Source: Herbaspirillum sp. GW103 (GTDB taxonomy: Bacteria; Pseudomonadota; Gammaproteobacteria; Burkholderiales; Burkholderiaceae_D). From it: a stretch of 64,000 bases of DNA. The position numbers were made by a program, and so were the translations under genes. Below, piece after piece: positions 19,701-28,382 of this stretch. The DNA is taken from NCBI RefSeq assembly GCF_000261365.1, contig NZ_AJVC01000001.1:124001-188000 (forward strand). The letters run 5' to 3'. The number at the start of each line of letters is the position of its first letter. The stretch's first letter is position 1. The notes beneath the pieces were generated by a model. That model was given only the letters and a program-made list of their open reading frames with translations. It ran no database searches and was not told the DNA's origin.

Positions 19701-22700
19701 ACTCTTGGTCTCCTGACGGAAGTTGCGCTGGGTGCTGCTCTCGCTTGCGGCAACAATGTTCACGTCATTGCCCGCCACAATGGTCGTCCCCTGCGTAGAA
19801 ACGATCTGGCTGCCTTTAACATTCACATCGTTCCCGGAGCGCACAAGAACGGTATCCCCGGAGAAGATACTGCCTGCCTCCCGGCTGGTGCTGCTGGCGT
19901 CATCGGTGCGCACCGTCGTGGCCGACAGGATCCCGCTGCTGCTGCGCTGTCCCTGGTCACGTGCACTGGCCGAGACGTTGGCGGTGCCGATACGCACGTC
20001 ACGTCCGGCCTCGACTTGCAGCGCGCCTTCAGCGACTACCTGCGCGCCCTTGCTCGTCACATCCTGACCCGCCTGGATGCGGACGCTGTTGCCGCTGACC
20101 TGCGTGGCGACCTCCTTGCTGCCGCTCACCACGGCGCGATTGACACCGACCTCATTGGTGCCGTGTGCACCATTGGCGCGGTCCACGAAGTTCGGACCGG
20201 TCAAGCGGCTGACCCAGTTGCTGCCGCCCTTGTCATCGGCCCAGCGGATCTCCTGCCGGAAATACTCCTGGATCACACCAAGACGCACATCCCTTCCAGC
20301 CGAGAGCGTGGCGTCGCCGCTGGCGGCAATGACGGCGGCATCGGCTTGCAGATCGCGGCCGGCCAGCAGCACCACGTCCTTGCCGTTGACGCTGGCTACC
20401 TGATCGATGTTGCTGCCCGTGGTGGTGGCATTGGCGGTGGTGACGCTGGTACTGCGGATCACCACATCGCGGCCCCCACTCAAGGTCAGCTTGTCATTGG
20501 CACTGATGACGCCACCGGCATGCTCGATATCGGTGGTGGCTGCGACACGGACATCGCCCCCATCGATACTGCCGCCGAGATTGCGCACGTTCTCCGCGCG
20601 CAGCGTCACGCCCCCACGCGCGGCAATGGTGCCGCCCCGATTAATGACGTCCTGCACGCTCTGTAGCACCACCTCATTACCGGCGATCAGGGTCTGTCGG
20701 CCACTGACACGCAGATTCGACGGCTGCAGATAGACTTGCGGCACCAGCACTTCCTGCTCACTGCCATCGGCCAGCGTTACCTTGCGTTGTACCAGCCAGA
20801 CGATGTCGGTCTTGAGCTGGGCGATCTGTGCTTTGGAGAGCGCAATGCCCAAGGCATAACGCTGGGTCTGCGCCTGCTGCAGCCCGGCTTGCATCAGCGC
20901 CAGATATTGCGCCTCGTTGTTGCTGAATCCGTTCAGATAGCGCTGGCCGGTGGCCTCCTGGATCTGGCGCTGGATCAGTTGTTGTTCGTAGAATCCATCG
21001 CCGAAACGCTGGTAACCCGGCGCGGGACCCGCGCGATCCCGATACGCGCGAACGAGGACGTCAGAAGACAACCAATTCCGCTCACCGATGAAGCGCGGAT
21101 CGGTCTGCACCAGTGGCGCCGTCACGCTGCTCTGATTGATCTGGTACAAGGCATTGGCCGGCAGGCTCAGGTCGCGCGTGCTGCCCACCTCGTGCGTGGC
21201 GCTCACATCAAGTGGGAATCGGGTTTCTATCGTTTGAGAGGCGTAGGGTGCGCTCTCATAACGACGGTCATCGGCCTTGAAGCGATGACCCTTGATGTAG
21301 GTTTTTACCCCCGTACCCACCGAGGTAACGATCTGCCTGCCCAGCGGACCGGTATTGCGGATGGCGGTGCCATTGACGTTGTCACCGGCCAGGGTGCCCC
21401 CGGCGATGAACTGACTGGCGTAGTTGTTGACCACCCCGGCGGCCAGATTCATCCTGCCGCCGGAGGTGATCATGCCGGGTGCGCTGCGCGTGACGATGGT
21501 GCGCTGGATCTGCTCGGTGCCGTCGTAGATGATCCATTGACCGAACATTTGTCCATCAAAGGGGGATTGCGCCGAGGGTAAAAGCAGGCGGAAGTTGTCT
21601 TCATCGCCCATGGCTCGCCAGTTCTCGGCAGCGATGATCTGGCCATTATCCTTGTGGATGATGCGCGCGTGCTCTCCCGAGATGAAATCGGAAGATCCCA
21701 CCAGCCGGTAGTTGATGATCCGGCGTCCCGGCTTGCTCTCGTCGGCGATCTCGAAATGCGCATTGCGATTGTTGATCGCATCGGCCGCAATGGTGAGTGC
21801 ACCATCCGCATTGACAGTCGCACTGGTATTGTTGACTTCGCGCGCGCGTCCGCTCGCACGATGGTCGCTGCCGATGGCGCCGCCAATGGACATGTCCTCG
21901 GCTGAATACAGCAGCGCCTTCTCGCTGTTGTGGAGCACCCTGGTCCCGATATCCAGACGCTCACGTGCCGCGATGACCGGGGCCCGCAGCACGCCATCGA
22001 TGGTTTCCGAAGCGTTGTGCAGCACCTCCACAGCAAGCGCGATGCGGTCACCGTAAATGCGTCCGCTACCGAGGTTATAGAGCGTGCCGGCCTGGATGCG
22101 CGTGGTGACGCCATCGATCAGGCCCCGGTTGATGAAGTCCTGCCCCGCACCGGCCGAGAGCGAGACACCGCCGCCAAGCAGCAATGCACCCGCGTGATTG
22201 TGGATACCTTTGGCCGTCACGCGCAGCACGCCCGCACTGCGTATCTGCACATCCCGGCCAGCAGCGATGGTCCCGGTGTTTTCCAGACGGCCCGCCGCCG
22301 TGACGACCAGCTCTCCTTCGGTGGCTGCCAAGGTGCCGCCGTTGTGCACGCCCACACCATGCTCGGTGGCGGTCAAGTAAATGTGGCCGGCATACATGCC
22401 GCCCAGTTCGGCCACGTCGATGGCGCGCATCGACGGTGCATGGCCGGATGAGCTCTCCGGCGTGACCTGCGCGTGATCGGCGCTGACCGTATTGAGACCG
22501 GTGGTGAGCCGGAGCTCTCCGGCGCGCAAGGCAGCATGAACACGGACCGCTCGGGCGATCACCTCCGCATATGTCGTGCCACCGGCTCGCAGGCCGGATC
22601 CTTCAAAGCTGATGACGCCGCCGCCAACACGATAGCTCTCCAGGTTGCCCTGTCGGATGACCGGCGTCCCCGTGGTCATGGTGGCGCGCTGCGCATTGAT

Positions 22701-23264
22701 GAAGCCGCAACCGGCACAGGTGATGCCGGAGGGATTGGCAATGATCACCTGCGCCCGGTTGCCGGCGACCTCGATGAAGCCACGCAGGTAGCTCGGGTCC
22801 GGTGAGTTGATCTGGTTGAGAATGACCTGCGCGCCACCCTGGGGCATCCAGGGATTGCCGGCGATGTAGCCGCCCAGTTCGGTCTTGCTGGAGCCGCCCG
22901 CGTTGTTGAGGATGACTCCCCGACCATCCACATCAAAACGCCGGTAGCTGTTGACTGACAGGCCCTTGGCGTTGGGCTGCCGGATGTTCACTACCGGTAC
23001 GCCATTGGCGCCCCTGAGCACCACCGGCTGCTCTTCGCGCGGCGCGTTGCGGTCTATCAGGATCTGCGCATGCGACAGGCTCTGCCATGCCAGGGCAACG
23101 CACAGTGCAATGCGCGCGGTGCGCCATGGCAGCAGCGTGAGCGGCACCATTGCGGCTCGGGCCGTTCCTCTCCTCTTGGCACTGATGACAGACGCGGTTT
23201 CTGTCACTGCCATCACCATGCCGCGATGACGGTTGAAGATCAGTTTGTAGCGCAGCCGGTTCAA
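16791..23264 (-). CDS. cdiA: CdiA-like filamentous haemagglutinin with C-terminal LHH nuclease toxin domain
   Basis: A two-partner secretion exoprotein of about 2157 aa. Order: an extended signal peptide region (LNRLRYKLIFNRHRGMVMAV), a hydrophobic signal ending near SLSHA, the TPS haemagglutination-activity domain (about 60-190, with NPSGITCAGCGFINA), then hundreds of residues of beta-helical haemagglutinin repeats. A pretoxin boundary follows with NEVVNNFLKH near 1830, similar to the VENN-type boundary, and a C-terminal tip of about 325 residues. The tip ends in an LHH nuclease motif (NLHHML, H2099/H2100, followed by HINAGSEIPSG and FNTWRRNYW), of the HNH/EndoVII superfamily. TTG at 23264 is the preferred start: GGAGGAG lies 6 nt upstream and the signal region then begins as in the family. 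It is shorter than many CdiA proteins. No cdiB lies in the window, so secretion needs a TpsB from elsewhere. Confidence 0.88.
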   Translation of the reverse strand: MNRLRYKLIFNRHRGMVMAVTETASVISAKRRGTARAAMVPLTLLPWRTARIALCVALAWQSLSHAQILIDRNAPREEQPVVLRGANGVPVVNIRQPNAKGLSVNSYRRFDVDGRGVILNNAGGSSKTELGGYIAGNPWMPQGGAQVILNQINSPDPSYLRGFIEVAGNRAQVIIANPSGITCAGCGFINAQRATMTTGTPVIRQGNLESYRVGGGVISFEGSGLRAGGTTYAEVIARAVRVHAALRAGELRLTTGLNTVSADHAQVTPESSSGHAPSMRAIDVAELGGMYAGHIYLTATEHGVGVHNGGTLAATEGELVVTAAGRLENTGTIAAGRDVQIRSAGVLRVTAKGIHNHAGALLLGGGVSLSAGAGQDFINRGLIDGVTTRIQAGTLYNLGSGRIYGDRIALAVEVLHNASETIDGVLRAPVIAARERLDIGTRVLHNSEKALLYSAEDMSIGGAIGSDHRASGRAREVNNTSATVNADGALTIAADAINNRNAHFEIADESKPGRRIINYRLVGSSDFISGEHARIIHKDNGQIIAAENWRAMGDEDNFRLLLPSAQSPFDGQMFGQWIIYDGTEQIQRTIVTRSAPGMITSGGRMNLAAGVVNNYASQFIAGGTLAGDNVNGTAIRNTGPLGRQIVTSVGTGVKTYIKGHRFKADDRRYESAPYASQTIETRFPLDVSATHEVGSTRDLSLPANALYQINQSSVTAPLVQTDPRFIGERNWLSSDVLVRAYRDRAGPAPGYQRFGDGFYEQQLIQRQIQEATGQRYLNGFSNNEAQYLALMQAGLQQAQTQRYALGIALSKAQIAQLKTDIVWLVQRKVTLADGSEQEVLVPQVYLQPSNLRVSGRQTLIAGNEVVLQSVQDVINRGGTIAARGGVTLRAENVRNLGGSIDGGDVRVAATTDIEHAGGVISANDKLTLSGGRDVVIRSTSVTTANATTTGSNIDQVASVNGKDVVLLAGRDLQADAAVIAASGDATLSAGRDVRLGVIQEYFRQEIRWADDKGGSNWVSRLTGPNFVDRANGAHGTNEVGVNRAVVSGSKEVATQVSGNSVRIQAGQDVTSKGAQVVAEGALQVEAGRDVRIGTANVSASARDQGQRSSSGILSATTVRTDDASSTSREAGSIFSGDTVLVRSGNDVNVKGSQIVSTQGTTIVAGNDVNIVAASESSTQRNFRQETKSGVMGAGIGVTVGSRMQSRDVDRNSETASASTIGSVQGDVGIVAGNRYTQVGSDVLAPGGDIDIVARTVSILAAQQSSRTVTEDKFRQQGVTVAVTSPVLSAVQTVQQMAEAASKTKSGRAQALAAATAGMSVYSAVGEMQKGAAEGSANVGISATIGSSQNSSRTEQNTVMQRGSTVVSGGDMSISAKGDGANSNITIAGSDINAKGNLALKADNDINLIAAQNTDVQHGDRSSSSWGVGFTAQFGTKAQFGVTANAAGSRGNSDGKDVSNVTTQVRAGGQVKIESGRDTNLIGAAVSGEQVAANVGRDLNIASVQDTSTFKSRDQSIGGSATIGPSSGGSISASRSRVDADYANVGQQAGITSGDGGFQVNVKGNTDLKGAQIASTDKAVEQGKNSLTTGTLTSGDIQNRSQYSAQSQSVSAGTSGGKPGGGAGIGSASGSETSVTRSGVSGAAVTITNAQAQQEKTGQSPDHAVASLDTSVRTGKDSSNSLAKNWDSNQLREDVEAQAKITQAFGQQASKLIGDYAEQQQKKAEDLRKQANAATDPAVATQLNDQASALETKWGPDGNMRALAHTVVGGLTGGLAGAAGAGVGTLAAPNVAAALNNAGVDADLAKVLTALSSTLVGAAVGGTPGGAAAYNEVVNNFLKHADAAALKKEIEACGKKNGRCSDGDVTSIFKKYKEISDQNIAAVQSCIISGDVACVQKNLAEAASVNEVKVLPFGYTKLEDTLIGRQANVISYGSVMGNASLTGTDVDQAKEVATFRTNNCGGLSAAACDGLVKQAINYRLVRMAALSAVAATTPALVGEARKLVLPKEKLPAVTPDRDRFTADQDLPNVYSRQEVAKRYFGQERQYWSAEPVEVAGNFVYRRDDLIDPNRVDSQTGKTNLELMQAGRAPIGKDGNPVNLHHMLQNQDGPIAEVMQTFHQENYSAIHINAGSEIPSGINRSVFNTWRRNYWKSRANDFK

Positions 23265-23277
23265 AGGACTCTCCTCC
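23262..23277 (-). promoter_or_regulatory. Shine-Dalgarno and TTG start of cdiA
   Basis: On the minus strand GGAGGAG (23271-23277) stands 6 nt before TTG (23262-23264). No ATG or GTG start gives a family-like N-terminus: the first in-frame ATG falls about 15 residues inside the extended signal region. A TTG start with a near-perfect ribosome site is therefore the best reading. Confidence 0.7.
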
Positions 23278-23573
23278 GTGATACCCGCCTTGCGAAAGGG
23301 CAAGACGATCGGAGCAGCAGTCTATTTTTTTGTATCGGCGCTAAAAATCAGAAATGTCTCATTTGCTGGAAACTAAAGAACCCAGGTTTCAAGCAATTCG
23401 ATCGCTTTCGAATATCAATTCATTGCGAAGCTGCAAGATGATTTTGATGAGATGCCCATCGATTGTGAATCGATGACGACCAGGCTTTCCCGGCCTGTTG
23501 GGCTTGCTTGTACGTCAGCGCAGGAGGGGAGCCCATCGGGCAGGAATGAAATTTTCCTGTCGCGGCAAGCAAG
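23265..23573. other. Intergenic region between cdiA and folK
   Basis: No gene is supported. The stretch is richer in A and T than the flanking genes and should carry the cdiA promoter. I could not choose a -35/-10 pair with confidence. It is the right boundary of the segment separating folK from panB; no direct repeat or integrase remnant was seen. Confidence 0.4.
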
Positions 23574-24059
23574 TCATAGCCGGCTGATGGCCTGGTTCTT
23601 GATCGCATCGAGAAAATCGCGGGCCGGTCCCTGTCCCGGGATCACCACGTCCGCATCGATCTCCAGCATGGGCACCAGCACGAAGGCGCGCTGCGTCATA
23701 CGCGGATGCGGGACGATCAGTGCCTCTTCCTGCAGGCGTGCATCCCCGTACATCAACACATCCAGATCCAGCGTGCGGGGGGCATTGCGATAGGGGCGTT
23801 CGCGTCCGTGCTGCAGTTCGATGGCCTGCAGGGCGTGCAGCAGATCCAGCGCCGTGAGTGAGGTACTGAGCAACGCCACGGCGTTGACGTAGTCATCGCC
23901 GCTGGAATCGATGGGGGCGGTGCGATAGAGCGAGGAGCTGCGCAGCAGTTGCGACTGCGGCAGCCGGGCCAGGTGGGCGAGCGCCTCTTCGACGGTGGCG
24001 CGGGCATCGCCCAGGTTGCCACCGATACCGATCCAGGCCCGCGTGAAAGAGGACGCCAC
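23574..24059 (-). CDS. folK: HPPK, 6-hydroxymethyl-dihydropterin pyrophosphokinase
   Basis: FolK transfers pyrophosphate from ATP to 6-hydroxymethyl-7,8-dihydropterin in folate synthesis. The 161 aa carry the family pattern: GGNLGD at the start, SSLYRTAPID, then RTLDLDVLMYGD with the Mg-binding aspartates, and VPHPRMTQRAFVLVPMLEI. Length and motifs are normal. It starts 5 nt after the pcnB stop, at the end of the perM-hda-HAD-pcnB-folK operon. In many Burkholderiales the next genes are a deoxynucleoside kinase and panB. Here those lie, as a remnant and an intact gene, about 17.7 kb away in the same orientation. Confidence 0.95.
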   Translation of the reverse strand: MASSFTRAWIGIGGNLGDARATVEEALAHLARLPQSQLLRSSSLYRTAPIDSSGDDYVNAVALLSTSLTALDLLHALQAIELQHGRERPYRNAPRTLDLDVLMYGDARLQEEALIVPHPRMTQRAFVLVPMLEIDADVVIPGQGPARDFLDAIKNQAISRL

Positions 24060-24064
24060 GCGGC

Positions 24065-25678
24065 TCAGTCGTCGCCCGCAGGCGTACTGTCACCACCCGC
24101 GCCGCTACCACCAGCGCCACTACTGCTGCGACGACGGCGACGGCGCTTGGGAGCTTCTGCGGTCCCGGTGTCGGCCGGTTCAGCGGCGCTCTCGGCCGCT
24201 TCCTTGAGGGCGGGTGTGCGGGTCTCTGCGGGCGGCGTGCTCTCCTGCTCGATACCGCTGTCGTTGCCGCCCATGTCGGCGCCAGACTTGCTGCGGCTAC
24301 GTCCGCCTCGGCGCTTGCGCTTCTTGGGGCCGGCACCGCCGCTGGCGGCATCGGCTGGCTTGCGGGCGATCAGTTCTTCACGCTCGGCACCGTTGCCGGC
24401 GATGAAGGCTTCCCACCATTCGCCGAGTTCGGCATCGAGTTCACCGGACTGGCAGCGCAGCAGCAGGAAATCGAAACCGGCGCGCAGGCGCAGATGTTCC
24501 AACAGCTTGTAGGGCGCCTTGCCGACGCGACGTTCAAAGCGCGGCTGCATGGCCCAGATGTCGCGCATGTCGGAGGCGATCTTGCGTTGCAGTGCCAGCT
24601 TCTCGGTTTGCGCATCGAGCACGTCATCGGCGGCCAGATGCAGCGCGGGGATCGGATACTCACCGGCAGCCTGGTAGGCACGCCATTTCTCCAGCACCTG
24701 ATGCCACAGCAGCGAAGCGAACAGGAAGCCCGGCGAGACCCCCTTGCCTTCCTTGACGCGGGCATCGGTATTGGCCAGCGCCAGGCTGACGAACTTCTCC
24801 CCCAGCGGCTGTTCCAGCACCACATCCAAGAGCGGCAGCAGGCCGTGATGCAGACCCTCCTTGCGCAACTGCTGCAGGCAGGCCAGGGCATGGCCGCTCA
24901 TGAGCAGCTTCAACATTTCATCGAAGACACGGGCTGCGGGTACGTTGTCGATCAGCGGGGCCATCACGCGGATTGGCGCGCTGCTGGCCGGGTCGATGGT
25001 GAACTTGAGCTTGGCCGCGAAGCGCACCACGCGCAACATGCGCACCGGGTCTTCGCGGTAGCGCGCTTCCGGTTCGCCGATGATGCGCAGTTTCTTGTCG
25101 CGGATGTCGGCGATGCCGCCGTGATAATCCAGCACCGCCTGGCTGGCCGGATCGTAGTACATCGCGTTGATGGTGAAATCGCGCCGGGTGGCATCCTCAT
25201 GCTGCTCGCCGAAGGTGTTGTCGCGCAGTACGCGGCCGTGCTCATCCTTGGGCGCCGCTTCGGCCGAGGCACCACGGAAGGTGGTGACTTCGATCAGTTC
25301 CTGACCGAACATCACATGCACGATCTGGAAGCGGCGGCCGATGATGAAGGCGCGGCGAAACAGTTGCTTGACCTGTTCCGGCGTGGCATTGGTGGCCACA
25401 TCAAAGTCCTTGGGCTTGATGCCCAGGAGCAGGTCACGTACCGCACCGCCGACGATGAAGGCCTTGTAGCCGGCTTCCTGCAGGGTCTGCGTCACACGCA
25501 CCGCATTGGGCGAAACCAGTGCCGGATCGATGCCGTGCTGCTTGGGGCCGAGCACGTCGGGCTCGATCTTCCCCCCGTTGGCACCCGCCTTGGCGCGCGA
25601 TTTCTTGGGCGGCTCGGTGCCCTCGGCAGCGGCGGTCTTGCCCCGGCCCAGAATGGAGCGAATCAGTTTCTTGATCAT
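24065..25678 (-). CDS. pcnB: Poly(A) polymerase I
   Basis: PcnB adds 3' poly(A) tails to RNAs and so speeds their decay; it also affects plasmid copy number by removing antisense RNA. The nucleotidyltransferase head is clear (IVGGAVRDLLLGIKPKDFDV with the catalytic DxD, about 59-80), followed by the RNA-binding neck with YREDPVRMLRVVRFAAKL and the body. The 537-aa protein ends in a long basic, low-complexity tail (about 440-537) with KKRKRRGGRSRS and a run of six arginines. Such tails are common in betaproteobacterial PcnB and probably bind RNA. The tRNA CCA-adding enzyme is the alternative, but the tail and operon context favour PcnB. Its ATG overlaps the HAD gene stop. Confidence 0.93.
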   Translation of the reverse strand: MIKKLIRSILGRGKTAAAEGTEPPKKSRAKAGANGGKIEPDVLGPKQHGIDPALVSPNAVRVTQTLQEAGYKAFIVGGAVRDLLLGIKPKDFDVATNATPEQVKQLFRRAFIIGRRFQIVHVMFGQELIEVTTFRGASAEAAPKDEHGRVLRDNTFGEQHEDATRRDFTINAMYYDPASQAVLDYHGGIADIRDKKLRIIGEPEARYREDPVRMLRVVRFAAKLKFTIDPASSAPIRVMAPLIDNVPAARVFDEMLKLLMSGHALACLQQLRKEGLHHGLLPLLDVVLEQPLGEKFVSLALANTDARVKEGKGVSPGFLFASLLWHQVLEKWRAYQAAGEYPIPALHLAADDVLDAQTEKLALQRKIASDMRDIWAMQPRFERRVGKAPYKLLEHLRLRAGFDFLLLRCQSGELDAELGEWWEAFIAGNGAEREELIARKPADAASGGAGPKKRKRRGGRSRSKSGADMGGNDSGIEQESTPPAETRTPALKEAAESAAEPADTGTAEAPKRRRRRRSSSGAGGSGAGGDSTPAGDD

Positions 25679-26358
25679 TGCGCGTGGCCGTCGGCGAAGA
25701 GGTTCAGCACCGGCCAGCCGCGCGCCTGGGCATGCGCCAGCAGCTTGTCGTTGGGGTTGGTGGCGATGGGATCGGTCACGCGTTCGAGCAGCGGAATGTC
25801 GTTCTGCGAATCGCTGTAGAAGTAGCTGCGCTCGAACTGGGCCAGCTTGAAGCCCAGGCGTTCCAACCAGGCTTCGGTATGCACGATCTTGCCCGGGCCG
25901 AAGGTAGGCGTACCGTCGAGCTTCCCGGTGAGGTTGCCCTTTTCATCGAGCATGGGCAGGGCGGCGATCAGGTGTTCCACGCCGAAATGCGAGGCGATGG
26001 GCTTGGTCACGAAGTGGTTGGTGGCGGTGACGATGGCCACCAGGTCACCGGCGTCGAGATGCTTCTTCACCAGGGCTACGGCTTGCGGCAGGATGGCGGG
26101 CTTGACCACTTCGTCCATGAATTGCAGGTGCATCTCGTCGAGCTGTGTGCGCGTGAAGCGCGACAGGTTGCCCAGCGCGAACTCCAGGTAAGCCACCGGA
26201 TCGAGCGTGCCGTTCTGGTAATGGGCGAACCATTCGTCATTAGCCTTGCGGAAGCTGTCGGCATCCACGGCGCCGATGCGCGCCATGAATTCGCCCCACT
26301 CGTGGTCGGAGTCGAGCGGCAGCAGGGTATGGTCGAGATCGAAAAGGGCGAGGTTCAT
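25675..26358 (-). CDS. HAD-IB family phosphatase
   Basis: A 227-aa haloacid-dehalogenase-type hydrolase of subfamily IB (SerB-like). The N-terminus FDLDHTLLPLDSD gives nucleophile D7 and D9. IVTATNHFV is motif II (Thr), the Lys region follows near 150, and YFYSDSQNDIPLLE is motif III/IV with the Mg-binding aspartates. The helical cap between motifs I and II is of C1 type. The substrate is not evident: relatives are annotated as phosphoserine phosphatase-like or as histidinol phosphatase, and the gene is conserved beside hda and pcnB in Burkholderiales. It overlaps both neighbours by 4 nt, so the three are translationally coupled. Confidence 0.88.
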   Translation of the reverse strand: MNLALFDLDHTLLPLDSDHEWGEFMARIGAVDADSFRKANDEWFAHYQNGTLDPVAYLEFALGNLSRFTRTQLDEMHLQFMDEVVKPAILPQAVALVKKHLDAGDLVAIVTATNHFVTKPIASHFGVEHLIAALPMLDEKGNLTGKLDGTPTFGPGKIVHTEAWLERLGFKLAQFERSYFYSDSQNDIPLLERVTDPIATNPNDKLLAHAQARGWPVLNLFADGHAQ

Positions 26359-27071
26359 TGTTCTCCGGATTCCTGTTGTAACAGTTCGCGTAGCAAGGGC
26401 AGGGTGATGGCGCGCTTGGTGGCCAGCGAGTAGCGGTCCAGCGCGTCGAGCATGCGCGACAGCGAGGGCATGTCGCGCCGGTAGTGGGTGAGCATGTACA
26501 TCATCACGGCGGGAGGGATCTCCAGGCCGCGGTCCAGGGTGATCTGCAGCAGGGCGGCGATCTTCTCGTCGTCCGACAGGTCATGCACCTGGTAGATCAG
26601 GCCCCAGCCGAGCCGGGTGCGCAGGTCTTCGCGCAACTCCAGGCGGGTCGGGGGCAGGGTGCCGGTGCAGACCATGCAGCCGCCCTGTTCGCGGATCTGG
26701 TTGAACAGGTTGAAGGCAGCGATCTGCTGTTCCTCGAACAGCTGATCGACATCGTCGAGCAGGTAGTGGCTGGTCTGCGGGTGATAGTCGAAGGCGGCGT
26801 CGGGAGAGTCGGCACCGATCAGGCGTGCGCGCTGGCCTTCCTGTCCGGCCTTGGTGGCCAGGGCATGCAGCAGGTGGGTCTTGCCGGCACCGGCTTCGGC
26901 CCAGAGGTAAATGAAGCGGTCGGTGCTGGCGCTGCCGCGCTGGGCGGATTGCTCCGCGCCGGCCGTGGCCAGCAGCTTCAAGCGCTCCAGCAGTTCTGCA
27001 TTGCGGCCGGTCACGAAGCTGTCGAAGCTTTGCGGCTGGTCCGCGCTCAAATCGAGCGGAATCTGTTTCAT
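26355..27071 (-). CDS. hda: Hda, DnaA regulatory inactivator
   Basis: Hda binds the DNA-loaded sliding clamp and promotes hydrolysis of DnaA-bound ATP, preventing re-initiation. The 238-aa protein is one DnaA-like AAA+ domain: a variant Walker A (AEAGAGKTHLLHAL), Walker B (YLLDDVDQL), and sensor/arginine regions towards the C-terminus (DLRTRLGWGL, YRRDMPSLSRMLDAL). The N-terminus MKQIPLDLS contains a Q-x-x-L-x-L clamp-binding motif, which separates Hda from DnaA; there is no C-terminal DNA-binding domain. It lies 124 nt downstream of the permease gene and overlaps the HAD gene, in an arrangement typical of betaproteobacteria. Confidence 0.94.
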   Translation of the reverse strand: MKQIPLDLSADQPQSFDSFVTGRNAELLERLKLLATAGAEQSAQRGSASTDRFIYLWAEAGAGKTHLLHALATKAGQEGQRARLIGADSPDAAFDYHPQTSHYLLDDVDQLFEEQQIAAFNLFNQIREQGGCMVCTGTLPPTRLELREDLRTRLGWGLIYQVHDLSDDEKIAALLQITLDRGLEIPPAVMMYMLTHYRRDMPSLSRMLDALDRYSLATKRAITLPLLRELLQQESGEQ

Positions 27072-27195
27072 CGGCGTGTATCAGCTACGGCGGCTGTCAG
27101 GGTATGGCAGCCAGTTAATGCAGGACGGCGCCAAGCGCCCGGGCCTGCGCAGCGTCCTGCAAGGGCAGGGGGGGCTGTGATCAATCATAGACTCT

Positions 27196-28278
27196 TCAAC
27201 GGTTGTAAAAATTGCTGGCCAGATACTCGCGCCGCACATGGATGGCGATCACCGAGACAATGGCCGAGGCCGGCAGCGCCAGCAGCACGCCGACGAATCC
27301 GAACAACTGGCCGAAGGCCAGCAAGGCGAAAATCACCACCAGCGGATGCAGGCCGATACGCTCGCCCACCAGCTTGGGCGTGAGGATGAAGCTTTCCAGC
27401 ACCTGTCCCACGCCATAAATCAGGGCCACCCACAACAGGCCGATGGCACCATCGAATTGCAGGATGGCGGCCAGTATCGCCAGCACCAGCCCGAGACCAA
27501 AACCCACGTAGGGGATGAACACCAGCAGGCCCGTCAACACGCCCACGGGAAGGGCGCTGTCGAATCCGGCGACGCTGAGCGCAACCGAATAATAGACCGC
27601 CAGCACCAGCATCACCAGCAATTGTCCACGCAGGTACTGTCCCAGCAGACTGTCGACCTCGGTCGCCATGGTGTTGACGCGACCGGCCCAGCGGCGCGGG
27701 ATCAGGATCTGCAGGCGTTTCTGGAAGGGATGCCAGTCCTGCAGCAGGTAAAACAGCACCATCGGCACGAACAGCAGATTGGCCAGCCAGGCCAGCAGCG
27801 CCGTGCCGCCTACCTTGGCCGAGGCCAGCACCGAACTCCACAGCTCGTCGCCGCTGGTGCTGATCTGCTGCGTGAGCAAGGCCTTGATGCCGGCCAGGTC
27901 CAGTCGCACGTCGATACCCAGCTGGTGCAGGCGCGGCGAGAGGAAGGCATTCAACTTGTCCAGCAGCGGCGGTATCTGGGCCTGCAGCAGCGGGATCTGG
28001 CGCAGCACCAGCGGTGCCACGATCAGCACCAGGGCCAGGCCAGCCAGGATCAGCAGCAACACCATGATCGTCACGCCCACGAAACGCGGGACGCGGACCG
28101 GACCGATGCGACGGCTGGCGATCCAGTCCACGCCGGGGTTGAGCGCATAACCGATGATGCCGGCGGCAACAAAGGGGGACAGCATCGGCCCCAGCGCCAC
28201 CAGCAGCGTCAATAGCAAAATGCCGACAATGAGCCACGCCAGGTTCTGTTTTTGCTCTTCGGATAAAGAAAAAGGCAT
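27196..28278 (-). CDS. AI-2E family (PerM-like) membrane transporter
   Basis: A 360-aa integral membrane protein of the AI-2E/PerM family. Seven to eight hydrophobic spans are visible: two at the N-terminus ([19 protein letters not shown] and the next), one near 70, one near 160, and a cluster at 210-345 with PYVGFGLG and [14 protein letters not shown] near the end. A charged non-membrane segment lies between about 90 and 145. Members export autoinducer-2 in some species, but most have no proven substrate. ATG at 28278 is chosen ([11 protein letters not shown]); an upstream GTG at 28317 lacks a ribosome site. It is first in the minus-strand operon and divergent from purM, 104 nt away. Confidence 0.88.
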   Translation of the reverse strand: MPFSLSEEQKQNLAWLIVGILLLTLLVALGPMLSPFVAAGIIGYALNPGVDWIASRRIGPVRVPRFVGVTIMVLLLILAGLALVLIVAPLVLRQIPLLQAQIPPLLDKLNAFLSPRLHQLGIDVRLDLAGIKALLTQQISTSGDELWSSVLASAKVGGTALLAWLANLLFVPMVLFYLLQDWHPFQKRLQILIPRRWAGRVNTMATEVDSLLGQYLRGQLLVMLVLAVYYSVALSVAGFDSALPVGVLTGLLVFIPYVGFGLGLVLAILAAILQFDGAIGLLWVALIYGVGQVLESFILTPKLVGERIGLHPLVVIFALLAFGQLFGFVGVLLALPASAIVSVIAIHVRREYLASNFYNR

Positions 28279-28382
28279 GGATTCGGAGTTCGGGAGTGTC
28301 GGTTTTGTTAAAATCACGGCTTGGCAGGGCGGCTTCGCCCCTGAATCCCCTATTTTACCGTCTTCACTGGCAATATTTCATC

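Noticed and set aside
19014-20666. 550-codon plus-strand frame opposite cdiA
   Set aside because: Antisense shadow of the repetitive haemagglutinin region, with no ribosome site or known domain.
18400-20700. Search for a CRISPR or tandem-repeat array within the repetitive stretch
   Set aside because: The periodicity comes from degenerate haemagglutinin protein repeats, not from exact DNA repeats with spacers.
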